A DNA stretch of 38,950 nucleotides, from the NCBI GenBank assembly GCA_964526505.1, contig CAZGJC010000015.1:1-38950 (forward strand). The letters run 5' to 3'. Shown here piece by piece: positions 1 to 7,315 of this stretch. The notes beneath the pieces are model-generated. The model worked only from the letters and a program-made list of their open reading frames with translations. It was not told the DNA's origin and searched no databases. A program made the position numbers and the translations under genes. The stretch is from SVTX01 sp964526505. GTDB lineage: Bacteria; Bacillota; Clostridia; Oscillospirales; CAG-272. Within the stretch, counting starts at the first letter, position 1, and each line of letters starts with the position of its first letter.

Positions 1-440
1 TTTCCAAGACAGTTAAAGGTGGACGTATCGCTCGTTTCGCAGCACTTATGGTTGTTGGTGACGGCAACGGTCACGTAGGCGTAGGTCTTGGTAAGGCTGC
101 CGAAGTTCCCGAAGCAATCCGCAAGGGAATTGAAGACGCTAAGAAAAATATGATTACAGTATCCCTTAAAGGAACAACTATCCCTCACGAAGTTATCGGT
201 GAGTTCGGAGCAGGCAAAGTACTTCTTAAACCCGCCGCACTCGGTACCGGTATCATCGCAGGTGGTAAAGTAAGAGCCGTTCTCGAAGCGGCAGGTATCT
301 CCAACATCAGAGCAAAGTGTCTCCGTTCCAACAATCCTACGAACGTTGTTAAGGCAACAATCGAAGGACTTCGTGAACTTCGCACTGTTGAGGAAGTTGC
401 AAAGATACGTGAAATCAGCGTAGAGCAAGTTAAAGGTTAA
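1..440 (+). CDS. rpsE: 30S ribosomal protein S5 (uS5), 5' end missing
   Basis: The reading frame is open from base 3 and runs to TAA at 438-440, so about 145 C-terminal residues are visible and some 20-25 N-terminal residues lie outside the window. The visible part starts in the double-stranded-RNA-binding-type S5 domain (VKGGR, then GDGNGHVGVGLGKA) and continues through the ribosomal S5 C-terminal fold (PEAIRKGIEDAKKN, GTTIPHEV, LKPAALGTG, RSNNPTNVVKAT). S5 is part of the 30S subunit near the mRNA entry channel and affects decoding accuracy. It is followed after 14 bases by rpmD in the normal spc operon order. Identification is essentially certain; only the start is unknown. Confidence 0.97.
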   Translation, partial: SKTVKGGRIARFAALMVVGDGNGHVGVGLGKAAEVPEAIRKGIEDAKKNMITVSLKGTTIPHEVIGEFGAGKVLLKPAALGTGIIAGGKVRAVLEAAGISNIRAKCLRSNNPTNVVKATIEGLRELRTVEEVAKIREISVEQVKG

Positions 441-454
441 GGAGGAGCAGAAAG

Positions 455-634
455 ATGAAAAAGGTAACACTTATAAAGAGTCTTATCTGTGCAAAGCCTA
501 ACCAGAAAGCAACGGCTAAGTCTCTTGGTCTTAACAAGATCGGCGACTCCATCATTCACGCAGATGACGCAGTTCTTGCAGGCAAAATCAAAGTTATATC
601 TCACCTCGTAGCAGTTGAGACTGTACAAGCATAA
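455..634 (+). CDS. rpmD: 50S ribosomal protein L30 (uL30)
   Basis: A 59-residue protein starts at ATG 455 with GGAGGAG at 441-447 as ribosome binding site and ends at TAA 632-634. It reads MKKVTLIKSLICAKPNQKAT, then a short basic LGLNKIGDS segment typical of bacterial L30, a small alpha/beta protein of the 50S subunit. Length is normal for the bacterial form. Its position between rpsE and rplO is the conserved spc operon order, which supports the call in such a short gene. Confidence 0.95.
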   Translation: MKKVTLIKSLICAKPNQKATAKSLGLNKIGDSIIHADDAVLAGKIKVISHLVAVETVQA

Positions 635-650
635 AGGGAGGTAACAGAGA

Positions 651-1091
651 ATGAAACTTAATGAACTTCGTCCCGCAGAAGGCTCCGCAAAGGCAGCATA
701 CAGAAAGGGCAGAGGCACAGGTTCCGGAAACGGCAAAACAGCCGGTAAGGGTCACAAGGGTCAGAACGCACGTTCAGGTGGCGGTGTAAGACCCGGTTTT
801 GAGGGAGGTCAACTTCCCCTTTACAGAAAACTTCCTAAGAGAGGTTTCAAAAATCACTTCGCAGTTAACTATGCAATTGTCAACGTTTCCGATCTCAACA
901 AGTTTGAGGACGGTGCGGTAATTGACATAAATACACTTCTTGCAGAGAGAATAATCCGCAAGCCTATGGACGGTCTTAAGGTTCTCGGTGGCGGAGAACT
1001 CACCAAGAAAGTAACTGTTAAGGCAACGGTCTTTTCTGCGACAGCTAAAGAAAAGATTACGGCAGCAGGTGGACAGGCAGAGGAGGTATAA
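651..1091 (+). CDS. rplO: 50S ribosomal protein L15 (uL15)
   Basis: The 146-residue product starts MKLNELRPAEGS and carries the glycine- and arginine-rich L15 N-terminal arm (RGTGSGNGKTAGKGHKGQ, residues about 21-38) that penetrates 23S rRNA, followed by GGVRPGFEGGQLPLYRKLPKRGF. The C-terminal half has the globular L15 domain (VLGGGELTKKVTVKA). The start is preceded by AGGGAGG at 635-641. It ends two bases before secY, so the two are translationally close, the usual arrangement in Firmicutes. Confidence 0.97.
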   Translation: MKLNELRPAEGSAKAAYRKGRGTGSGNGKTAGKGHKGQNARSGGGVRPGFEGGQLPLYRKLPKRGFKNHFAVNYAIVNVSDLNKFEDGAVIDINTLLAERIIRKPMDGLKVLGGGELTKKVTVKATVFSATAKEKITAAGGQAEEV

Positions 1092-1093
1092 GG

Positions 1094-2416
1094 ATGTTTA
1101 AGACGTTCAAAAACGCTTGGAGAACTCCCGAGCTCAAAACGAAACTCCTCTTTACACTTCTCATTATAATGATTTATCGTCTCGGATCCTCTATCATGGT
1201 TCCGTGGATAAGTTCGGATGCAGTTGAGTATTTCACTGCACTCAATTCAAGTTCAATCTTCGGATTTATGAACATTCTTTCCGGTGGTGCGTTCTCGCAG
1301 GCAACTTTGTTTGCACTCGGCGTATCTCCTTACATTACGTCATCTATCGTAATGCAACTTCTCACAATCGTCATTCCCAAACTCGAAGAGTGGTCTAAGG
1401 ATGGCGAAGAGGGAAGAAAGAAAATATCCGCTATCACAAGAATAGTAACAGTTGTTTTGGCTATTATTACTTCGATAGGTTACTCGCTCTACGTTATCAA
1501 CGCAGGTATGACAACTATCGATACCGATAAGAACTACACGTTCCAGGTTATCGTTATGGTTGCTTGTTACTGTGCAGGTGCTTCCATAGTTATGTGGATG
1601 GCTGAGAGAGTTAATGATAACGGTATCGGAAACGGTATTTCCATTATCCTTTTCGCAGGTATTATTTCAAGTCTTCCCAGCGGAATCATCGGATTCTGCC
1701 AGAAGATTTACAACGGTTCCGAGTTCCATCCTTGGTGGATTCTTTGGTGTGCTGTTATTGCGGCTATATTGCTTTTGGCAGTATTCTTCATTATCTGGTT
1801 CACCGAATCGGAGCGTCGTATTCCCGTTCAGTATGCAAAGAGAGTTGTAGGTCGTAAGATGTACGGCGGTCAGTCGTCACACCTCCCCCTCAAACTCAAC
1901 ATGGCAAGCGTTATGCCTGTAATCTTTGCTAACGCCATCGTTACAATTCCCGCAACTATCGCAAGTTTTGCAAATATGCACGGCACGAGCAGTTTCTGGA
2001 ATACGGTAACAAACATATTTGCTAATACAAAGCCTTTGTATATAGTTCTCTTTATTATACTTCTCGTAGCGTTCGCTTACTTCTATATTATGATTTCCTT
2101 CAACCCTGTTGAAGTGGCAAATAATATCAAGAACAACGGCGGTGCCATCCCCGGTATCCGTCCCGGTAAGCCTACAAAGGATTATATCCAGAAGACTTTG
2201 AATCGCATAACCTTTATAGGTGCAATATTCCTTTGTCTTATCTCGGCTCTTCCGATGATAGTCAATGCAATATGCGTTGCTTGCGGTCAGACTGCATTCC
2301 AGTCTCTCGCTTTCTCCGGAACTTCGGTACTCATCGTAGTAGGCGTTGTTCTCGAAACACAGCGTGACCTCGAAGCACAACTTACAATGCGTAACTATAA
2401 GGGATTCCTTGACTAA
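1094..2416 (+). CDS. secY: Preprotein translocase channel subunit SecY
   Basis: This 440-residue protein is the membrane channel of the Sec translocon and works with SecE and the motor SecA to export or insert proteins. It begins MFKTFKNAWRTPELKTK, then shows about ten hydrophobic segments. The first, LLFTLLIIMIYRLGSSI, is followed by a plug-like glycine/serine-rich stretch (SGGAFSQATLFALGVSPYITSSI), and the later cytoplasmic loops contain SERRIPVQYAKR (residues about 238-249) and FNPVEVANNIKNNGG. Length is normal for Firmicutes SecY. It starts two bases after rplO, with AGGAGG at the end of rplO as its ribosome binding site, and is followed by adk as in most Firmicutes. Confidence 0.98.
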   Translation: MFKTFKNAWRTPELKTKLLFTLLIIMIYRLGSSIMVPWISSDAVEYFTALNSSSIFGFMNILSGGAFSQATLFALGVSPYITSSIVMQLLTIVIPKLEEWSKDGEEGRKKISAITRIVTVVLAIITSIGYSLYVINAGMTTIDTDKNYTFQVIVMVACYCAGASIVMWMAERVNDNGIGNGISIILFAGIISSLPSGIIGFCQKIYNGSEFHPWWILWCAVIAAILLLAVFFIIWFTESERRIPVQYAKRVVGRKMYGGQSSHLPLKLNMASVMPVIFANAIVTIPATIASFANMHGTSSFWNTVTNIFANTKPLYIVLFIILLVAFAYFYIMISFNPVEVANNIKNNGGAIPGIRPGKPTKDYIQKTLNRITFIGAIFLCLISALPMIVNAICVACGQTAFQSLAFSGTSVLIVVGVVLETQRDLEAQLTMRNYKGFLD

Positions 2417-2443
2417 TCCAATCATATATTTTGGAGGAACAGT

Positions 2444-3082
2444 ATGAAACTTATATTGTTGGGTGCACCCGGTGCCGGCAAAGGCACTCAGTCTGCAAAA
2501 ATTTCCGAAAAGTACAACATTCCCGCAATCGCAACAGGTGATATTCTCCGTGGTGCGGTTAAAGAGGGAACGGAACTCGGTCTTTCCGCAAAAAGTTATA
2601 TGGATGCGGGAAAACTTGTTCCCGACGACGTTGTAGTTGGAATAATCAAGGATTATATTTCCACGGATGCTTGCAAGAATGGCTTCATTCTTGACGGTTT
2701 CCCCCGTTCTATCCCGCAGGCAGAAGCTCTTGACGCTATGGGCGTTAAGATTGACTGCGTTCTCAGCCTCGAAGTTCCCGATGAGAAAATCATCGCAAGA
2801 ATGAGTGGCAGACGTGTTTGCCGTTGCGGTGCTTCCTATCACGTTGATTATATCAGACCCAAGGTTGAAAATATATGTGATAAGTGTGGCGATACTCTCT
2901 ACATAAGAGAGGATGATAAAGCGGAAACAGTGGCTAACAGACTTAAAACTTTCCATACTCAAACCGAACCGCTTAAAGATTTTTATGCGGAAAAGGGAAT
3001 CCTTACAGTGGTTGAAGGACAGGAAGAAGTTGCTGATACAACTGCTCTTGTGTTTGACGCATTAAGTAAGGTAGAGGCATAA
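2444..3082 (+). CDS. adk: Adenylate kinase with zinc-type LID domain
   Basis: Adenylate kinase interconverts ATP + AMP and 2 ADP in the cytoplasm. The 212-residue product has the P-loop GAPGAGKGT at residues 7-15, the AMP-binding TGDILR at 31-36, LDGFPR at 83-88 and the RRV lid entry at 123-125. The LID carries four cysteines (126, 128, 145, 148), as in the zinc-binding form of Gram-positive adenylate kinases. The first pair is spaced C-x-C rather than the usual C-x2-C, a one-residue deletion. The remaining spacing and CDKCG are normal. The start follows TTGGAGG at 2431-2437. It lies between secY and map in standard order. Confidence 0.97.
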   Translation: MKLILLGAPGAGKGTQSAKISEKYNIPAIATGDILRGAVKEGTELGLSAKSYMDAGKLVPDDVVVGIIKDYISTDACKNGFILDGFPRSIPQAEALDAMGVKIDCVLSLEVPDEKIIARMSGRRVCRCGASYHVDYIRPKVENICDKCGDTLYIREDDKAETVANRLKTFHTQTEPLKDFYAEKGILTVVEGQEEVADTTALVFDALSKVEA

Positions 3083-3098
3083 ACCTCCGGGGTACTGA

Positions 3099-3860
3099 AT
3101 GATACAATTAAAAAATTCCGAGCAACTCAAAGAAATGAGAGAGGCAGGAAGAATCACGGGCGAGGCTTTGCTCGTCGCCCGTGACAGTATCTGCGAGGGT
3201 ATGAGCACGTACGATCTTGACAAGATTATACACGAGTATATCAAGTCACAAGGGGCAAAACCTTCTTTCCTCGGATACGGAGGATTTCCCGGAAGTGCTT
3301 GTATCAGCGTAAACGATGAGGTAATTCACGGAATTCCGTCAAAAAAAGTGATTTTTAAAGACGGTGACGTAGTGAAGATTGACGTGGGGGCGTACAAAAA
3401 CGGGTTCCACGGGGATGCCGCAAGAACAGTTGTGGTAGGCACGGCAAGCGAGCAAGCGTTGAAACTTATCAAGGTAACGAGAGACAGTTTCTTTGCGGGC
3501 GTTGAAAAGTTTGTTGCCGGCAACAGGCTCGGCGATATCGGAAATGCAATCGACTCTCTTGTTGTTGCCAACGGGTTTACAACCGTTAAAAGATATATCG
3601 GTCACGGTATAGGCAAGGCTTTGCACGAATCTCCCGACGTTCCGAACTACGGAACTCCCGGAAGAGGTACGAGGCTTTGTGCAGGCATGGTACTTGCGAT
3701 TGAGCCTATGGTAAACGTAGGTGTTGAATCTGTCAAGGAAATGCCCGACGGCTGGACTGTAAAAACAGCAGACGGCTCTCTCTCGGCTCATTATGAAAAC
3801 ACTGTTGCCTTAACGAGCAACGGAATTGAAATAATGACGCTCATTCAATCGGATTTTTGA
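3099..3860 (+). CDS. map: Methionine aminopeptidase, type I
   Basis: This enzyme removes the initiator methionine from new proteins. The 253-residue product is a short type Ia form without a zinc-finger extension. All five metal ligands of the family are in place: Asp95, Asp106, His169 (in GHGIGKALHE), Glu202 (in IEPMV) and Glu233 (in HYENT). His77 in VIHGIP matches the conserved substrate-side histidine. The ribosome binding site is weak: only GGGG about 7 bases before ATG 3099, next to a small GAGG/CCTC stem spanning the adk stop codon, so coupled translation with adk is possible. It lies 16 bases after adk in the usual operon. Confidence 0.97.
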   Translation: MIQLKNSEQLKEMREAGRITGEALLVARDSICEGMSTYDLDKIIHEYIKSQGAKPSFLGYGGFPGSACISVNDEVIHGIPSKKVIFKDGDVVKIDVGAYKNGFHGDAARTVVVGTASEQALKLIKVTRDSFFAGVEKFVAGNRLGDIGNAIDSLVVANGFTTVKRYIGHGIGKALHESPDVPNYGTPGRGTRLCAGMVLAIEPMVNVGVESVKEMPDGWTVKTADGSLSAHYENTVALTSNGIEIMTLIQSDF

Positions 3861-3880
3861 GTAATTGAAAGGAACAAGTT

Positions 3881-4099
3881 ATGCCGAAAGATGATGTTAT
3901 CGAATTTGAAGGCACAGTCGTTGAGGCTCTTCCCAACGCAACCTTCAAGGTAAAACTTCCAAACGACCATATTGTCACAGCACATATATCGGGGAAGTTA
4001 AGACTTAATTATATAAGAATTTTACCGGGCGACCACGTTACCGTTGAGGTTTCGGTTTACGACCTCACAAAAGGACGTATAACGTGGCGTTCAAAATAA
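3881..4099 (+). CDS. infA: Translation initiation factor IF-1
   Basis: A 72-residue S1/OB-fold protein with the IF-1 sequence MPKDDVIEFEGTVVEALPN, HISGKLRLNYIRILPGDHV and TKGRITWR, which is the whole factor at its normal length. IF-1 binds the 30S A site with IF-2 and IF-3 during initiation. AAAGGA at 3869-3874 is the ribosome binding site. The KOW-domain gene often found between map and infA in Bacillus is absent here. rpmJ follows after 45 bases. Confidence 0.97.
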   Translation: MPKDDVIEFEGTVVEALPNATFKVKLPNDHIVTAHISGKLRLNYIRILPGDHVTVEVSVYDLTKGRITWRSK

Positions 4100-4144
4100 G
4101 ATTTTACTAAAAAATACTCTAAAAGAAAGGCAGGTTTACAGGAA

Positions 4145-4258
4145 ATGAAAGTTAAACCGTCCGTTAAGAAGATCTGCGAAAAATGCAAGATCATAAAGAG
4201 AAAAGGTAAAGTCATGGTGATTTGCGAGAACCCCAAGCATAAGCAAAAGCAGGGTTAA
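4145..4258 (+). CDS. rpmJ: 50S ribosomal protein L36 (bL36), zinc form
   Basis: A 37-residue gene starting MKVKPSVKKICEKCK and ending NPKHKQKQG. It keeps the zinc ligands Cys11, Cys14, Cys27 and His32 of the C+ form of L36, so the protein is expected to bind zinc. The length is exactly that of the family. The start has AGGAA close upstream within AACAGGAA-type sequence (4136-4144), a weak site. It lies between infA and rpsM as in nearly all Firmicutes. Presence of the zinc form suggests no selection here for zinc-free paralogues, though such paralogues could exist elsewhere in the genome. Confidence 0.95.
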   Translation: MKVKPSVKKICEKCKIIKRKGKVMVICENPKHKQKQG

Positions 4259-4309
4259 TCGACCACCGACTACCAAATCAACTCAATCTAACAGAGAGGT
4301 GAAAACAGA

Positions 4310-4678
4310 ATGGCACGTATAGCAGGTGTTGATATTCCTAACAACAAGCGTATAGAAATCGCCCTTACCTACATTTACGGTCTCGGACGAAAGAGCGCAA
4401 ACGATATCCTTGCTCAGACAGGCATCAATCCTGACACAAGAGCGAAGGATCTTACAGAGGAAGAAATTGCAAAACTTCGTGACGTTATCGAAAATTCTTA
4501 CACCGTTGAAGGTGATCTCCGCAGAGAGGTTTCGCTCAACGTAAAGAGATTGGTAGAAATTAACTGCTACCGCGGTATCAGACACAGAAAGGGTCTTCCT
4601 GTAAGAGGACAGAGAACAAAGACGAATGCGAGAACAAGAAAAGGTCCCGCAAAGACAATCGCTAACAAGAAGAAATAA
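4310..4678 (+). CDS. rpsM: 30S ribosomal protein S13 (uS13)
   Basis: The 122-residue product starts MARIAGVDIPNNKRIEIALT and contains the helix-hairpin-helix YGLGRKSANDIL. Its C-terminal tail is basic, RGIRHRKGLPVRGQRTKTNA and KGPAKTIANKKK, and reaches the P-site tRNA in the 30S head. The ribosome binding site GAGAGGTG (4294-4301) is well placed. This is the first gene of the alpha operon part (rpsM-rpsK-rpsD-rpoA-rplQ). The 51 bases upstream show no recognisable S4-type regulatory pseudoknot by eye. Confidence 0.97.
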   Translation: MARIAGVDIPNNKRIEIALTYIYGLGRKSANDILAQTGINPDTRAKDLTEEEIAKLRDVIENSYTVEGDLRREVSLNVKRLVEINCYRGIRHRKGLPVRGQRTKTNARTRKGPAKTIANKKK

Positions 4679-4693
4679 AGGAGTGGCATAGAA

Positions 4694-5092
4694 ATGGCAA
4701 AAGCAACAGCAAAAAAAGTTGTCAAGAGACGCCGCGAAAGAAAGAATATTGAAAAGGGCGTTGTACACATTCAGTCCACTTTCAATAACACTATCGTTAC
4801 AATCACAGACGTTAACGGCAACGCAATCTCGTGGGCTTCCGCAGGCGAACTTGGTTTCAAGGGATCCAGAAAATCCACACCCTTTGCAGCACAGTCAGCA
4901 TCCGAAACAGCAGCAAAGGCTGCGGTTGAGCATGGTCTCAAATCGGTTGAAGTATATGTAAAAGGTCCCGGCTCGGGACGTGAGTCCGCAATTCGTGCGT
5001 TGGAGACAGTAGGTCTTTCGATTACACTTATCAAAGACGTTACTCCCATTCCTCACAACGGATGCAGACCCCCCAAGCGTAGAAGAGTATAA
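4694..5092 (+). CDS. rpsK: 30S ribosomal protein S11 (uS11)
   Basis: The 132-residue protein has a basic N-terminus (KKVVKRRRERKNIEKGVVHI) and then the S11 core STFNNTIVTITDVNGN, GFKGSRKSTPFAAQ, VKGPGSGRESAIRAL and the C-terminal TPIPHNGCRPPKRRRV. S11 forms part of the 30S platform near the mRNA exit. It starts 15 bases after rpsM, with AAAGGAG at 4676-4682 overlapping the end of rpsM, and is followed by rpsD after 21 bases. Confidence 0.97.
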   Translation: MAKATAKKVVKRRRERKNIEKGVVHIQSTFNNTIVTITDVNGNAISWASAGELGFKGSRKSTPFAAQSASETAAKAAVEHGLKSVEVYVKGPGSGRESAIRALETVGLSITLIKDVTPIPHNGCRPPKRRRV

Positions 5093-5113
5093 TCTATTAG
5101 GAGGAACTGAAAA

Positions 5114-5740
5114 ATGGCAAGATATACAGGCCCATCGTGCAAACTCTGCCGTAGAGAAGGTAAGAAACTTTACCTCAAAGGCGAAAGATGCACAAGCGGA
5201 AAGTGCGCACTCGACCGCAGAAGCACCGCTCCCGGTCAGCACGGCGCAGCAAAGAAGAAAGTCGGCGAATACGGTATACAGCTCCGTGAAAAGCAGGCTA
5301 CAAGAAGATATTACGGCGTTCTTGAAAGACAGTTCAAGAACTACTACGAAGAGGCTGCTCGCAAAGAGGGTATGACCGGTGAAAACCTCCTTATCCTTCT
5401 TGAACGCAGACTTGACAATACAATTTACAGAATGGGTCTCGCTGAATCCCACAAGGAAGCACGTCAACTCGTTCTCCACGCACACTTCACTCTCAACGGC
5501 AAGAAGGTTAACATTCCTTCTATTCTCGTAAAGCCCGGTGACGTTATCTCCGTTAAGGAATCCAGCCGTTCTTCCGAGAAGTTCAAGGCTCTTGCCGAGG
5601 CTCTTGAATCCAAGACTGCTCCCAAGTGGCTTGAAGTTAACAAGAACGATCTCTCTGCAAAGGTAGTTGCATTCCCTGCAAGAGATGATATCGATTTCGA
5701 ATTCAACGAGCAACTTATCGTCGAACTTTATTCCAAGTAA
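5114..5740 (+). CDS. rpsD: 30S ribosomal protein S4 (uS4), zinc form
   Basis: The 208-residue product is a primary 16S rRNA-binding protein needed for early 30S assembly. It begins MARYTGPSCKLCRREGKK and keeps four cysteines (9, 12, 26, 31) of the zinc-binding type of S4. RRSTAPGQHG follows, and the S4 RNA-binding domain (LERRLDNTIYRMGLAESHKE, then ARQLVLHAHFTLNGKKVNIPS) occupies residues about 97-160. AGGAGG lies at 5099-5104. In Clostridia rpsD commonly sits inside the alpha operon as here, unlike Bacillus subtilis where it is elsewhere. A 9-bp stem-loop starts at its stop codon. Confidence 0.98.
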   Translation: MARYTGPSCKLCRREGKKLYLKGERCTSGKCALDRRSTAPGQHGAAKKKVGEYGIQLREKQATRRYYGVLERQFKNYYEEAARKEGMTGENLLILLERRLDNTIYRMGLAESHKEARQLVLHAHFTLNGKKVNIPSILVKPGDVISVKESSRSSEKFKALAEALESKTAPKWLEVNKNDLSAKVVAFPARDDIDFEFNEQLIVELYSK

Positions 5741-5772
5741 TACCGCATAGTTTTGAGTTGTTGTGCGGTATT
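5739..5772 (+). other. Stem-loop between rpsD and rpoA
   Basis: AATACCGCA (5739-5747) can pair perfectly with TGCGGTATT (5764-5772), leaving a 16-base loop. The left arm begins at the last two bases of the rpsD stop codon. No T-tract follows, so this is not an intrinsic terminator. It may be a processing or mRNA-stability element separating ribosomal protein genes from rpoA; an S4-binding role is possible but only speculation. Confidence 0.45.
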
Positions 5773-5837
5773 ACCGCTCGGCTTACACTCAATTTGCACA
5801 GAATTTAATTTTAAAATTTAACAGGAGGTTATTTGGA

Positions 5838-6812
5838 ATGATAGAGATAGAAAAGCCTAATATAACTACGCTTGAAACGAGTGAAGACGGTTCTTACGGC
5901 AAATTCGTTGTTGAACCTCTTGAAAGAGGTTTTGGCATCACACTCGGCAACTCACTTCGCAGAGTTTTATTAAGTTCGCTTCCCGGTTATGCTGTAACAA
6001 GCATAAAAATTGACGGTATTCTCCATGAGTTCAGCACTATTCCCGGTGTTACGGAAGACGTAACCGAAATAGTTTTGAACGTTAAGGGAATTATTGCGAA
6101 ACTTAACTGTCACGGTCCCAAGACTGTCTACATTGACGTTCTCGGTGAGCATGACGTTACTGCGGGAGACATTAAACAGGATAGTGATATTGAAATTCTC
6201 AATCCCGATCACCACATCGCAACGGTGGCTGAGAACGAGAGATTCTATATGGAACTTACGTTTAATTGTGACAGAGGATACGTTTCTCAGGAACGCAACA
6301 AGCAACTTCACAGCGATTTCCTCGGTGTGAATGCTTCAATGCCTATTAACACGATATTTACAGACTCGATCTATACTCCCGTTTATAAGGTTAATTATGA
6401 AGTCGAAAATACTCGTTCCGGTAGTAACACCGATCTTGACAAGTTAACGCTTGAAGTTGTTACAAACGGTACAATTTCGGCAAAAGAGGCGATTTCTCTC
6501 GGAGCCAAGATTCTCAATGAGCATCTCAACTTATTTGTGGATTTGTCAGATGACGCAAAGAAGGCAGAAATAATGATTGAGAGCAAAGAGACCAAAAAAG
6601 AAAAGGTTCTTGAGATGACCATTGAGGAACTTGACATGTCTGTTCGTAGTTTCAATTGCTTGAAACGTGCAGGCATTGACACAGTTGAAGATCTTACTAA
6701 CCGCACCGAAGAAGATATGATTAAGGTGCGTAACCTCGGTAAGAAGTCGCTTGACGAAGTTATTCAGAAACTCCATTCGCTCGGACTTGACCTCAAGCAC
6801 GACGAGGAGTAA
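5838..6812 (+). CDS. rpoA: DNA-directed RNA polymerase alpha subunit
   Basis: Alpha dimerises to nucleate RNA polymerase assembly, and its C-terminal domain touches UP elements and activators. From ATG 5838 the product is 324 residues, the family length. An in-frame ATG 75 bases earlier lacks a ribosome binding site, while AGGAGG at 5823-5828 sits 9 bases before 5838, so 5838 is chosen. The N-terminal domain shows YGKFVVEPLERGFGITLGNSLRRVLLSSLPG in separate conserved blocks. The C-terminal domain has VRSFNCLKRAGIDTVEDL and VRNLGKKSLDEV (helix-hairpin-helix). rplQ follows after 40 bases. Confidence 0.98.
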   Translation: MIEIEKPNITTLETSEDGSYGKFVVEPLERGFGITLGNSLRRVLLSSLPGYAVTSIKIDGILHEFSTIPGVTEDVTEIVLNVKGIIAKLNCHGPKTVYIDVLGEHDVTAGDIKQDSDIEILNPDHHIATVAENERFYMELTFNCDRGYVSQERNKQLHSDFLGVNASMPINTIFTDSIYTPVYKVNYEVENTRSGSNTDLDKLTLEVVTNGTISAKEAISLGAKILNEHLNLFVDLSDDAKKAEIMIESKETKKEKVLEMTIEELDMSVRSFNCLKRAGIDTVEDLTNRTEEDMIKVRNLGKKSLDEVIQKLHSLGLDLKHDEE

Positions 6813-6852
6813 AAAATATTTGATTTAATTAAGCAGAAGGAGGGAAATAAAG

Positions 6853-7203
6853 ATGCCCGGAAACAGAAAACTCGGCAGACCTACCGCACACAGAAAAGCA
6901 ATGCTTCGTGGTATGGTTACACTTTTGCTTGAGAACGGACAGGTAGAGACGACTCTTACAAGAGCAAAGGAAGTTCGTTCCATCGCAGAAAAAATGATTA
7001 CACTCGGCAAGAAGAACACTCTTGCAAGTTATAGAGCGGCACTTTCCTACATTACGAAGGAAGATGTTGCAAAGAAGTTGTTTGATGAAATTGCTCCCAA
7101 GTATGCAAACCGTAACGGCGGTTACACACAGATTCTCAAAATCGGTGCTCGTCGTGGTGACGCAGCCGAAATGGCAATTGTCAGACTCATTGACGAAGAA
7201 TAA
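6853..7203 (+). CDS. rplQ: 50S ribosomal protein L17 (bL17)
   Basis: The 116-residue product has the L17 start PGNRKLGRPTAHRKAMLRGM, then LLENGQVETTLTRAKEVR, and ends with RRGDAAEMAIVRLIDEE. It is a normal-length 50S protein close to the exit tunnel. GGAGGG at 6839-6844 is the ribosome binding site. It is the last gene of the long ribosomal operon. The ecfA/cbiO transporter genes that often follow rplQ in Firmicutes are missing, and a strong terminator lies 11 bases downstream. Confidence 0.97.
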   Translation: MPGNRKLGRPTAHRKAMLRGMVTLLLENGQVETTLTRAKEVRSIAEKMITLGKKNTLASYRAALSYITKEDVAKKLFDEIAPKYANRNGGYTQILKIGARRGDAAEMAIVRLIDEE

Positions 7204-7214
7204 TTTGTCAAATA

Positions 7215-7248
7215 AAAAAGACTATCTCCCACGGGAGGTAGTCTTTTT
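7215..7248 (+). terminator. Intrinsic terminator of the ribosomal protein operon
   Basis: A 16-bp stem (7215-7230 with 7233-7248; one G-T wobble) closes on a two-base turn and ends in TTTTT on the plus strand. Its left arm starts with AAAAA, so it could also act on the minus strand. Confidence 0.92.
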
Positions 7249-7269
7249 GTATTATATTATGCTGTTATG

Positions 7270-7302
7270 AAAAATCCTCCGAAGCACATTCGGAGGATTT
7301 TT
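7270..7302 (-). terminator. Intrinsic terminator of mgtE
   Basis: AAAAATCCTCCGAA (7270-7283) pairs with TTCGGAGGATTTTT (7289-7302). It lies 14 bases past the mgtE stop codon on the minus strand and has a T-run on both strands, so it probably also backs up the terminator of the ribosomal operon. Confidence 0.9.
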
Positions 7303-7315
7303 GCAATTTTATAAA

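Noticed and set aside
1877..2962. 361-codon open frame on the minus strand across secY and adk
   Set aside because: It lies fully antisense to two certain genes, has no ribosome binding site, and its protein is cysteine-rich without recognisable domains. It follows from codon bias on the other strand.
4259..4309. S4-binding pseudoknot before rpsM as in E. coli
   Set aside because: The 51-base gap is too short and shows no fitting stem pattern.
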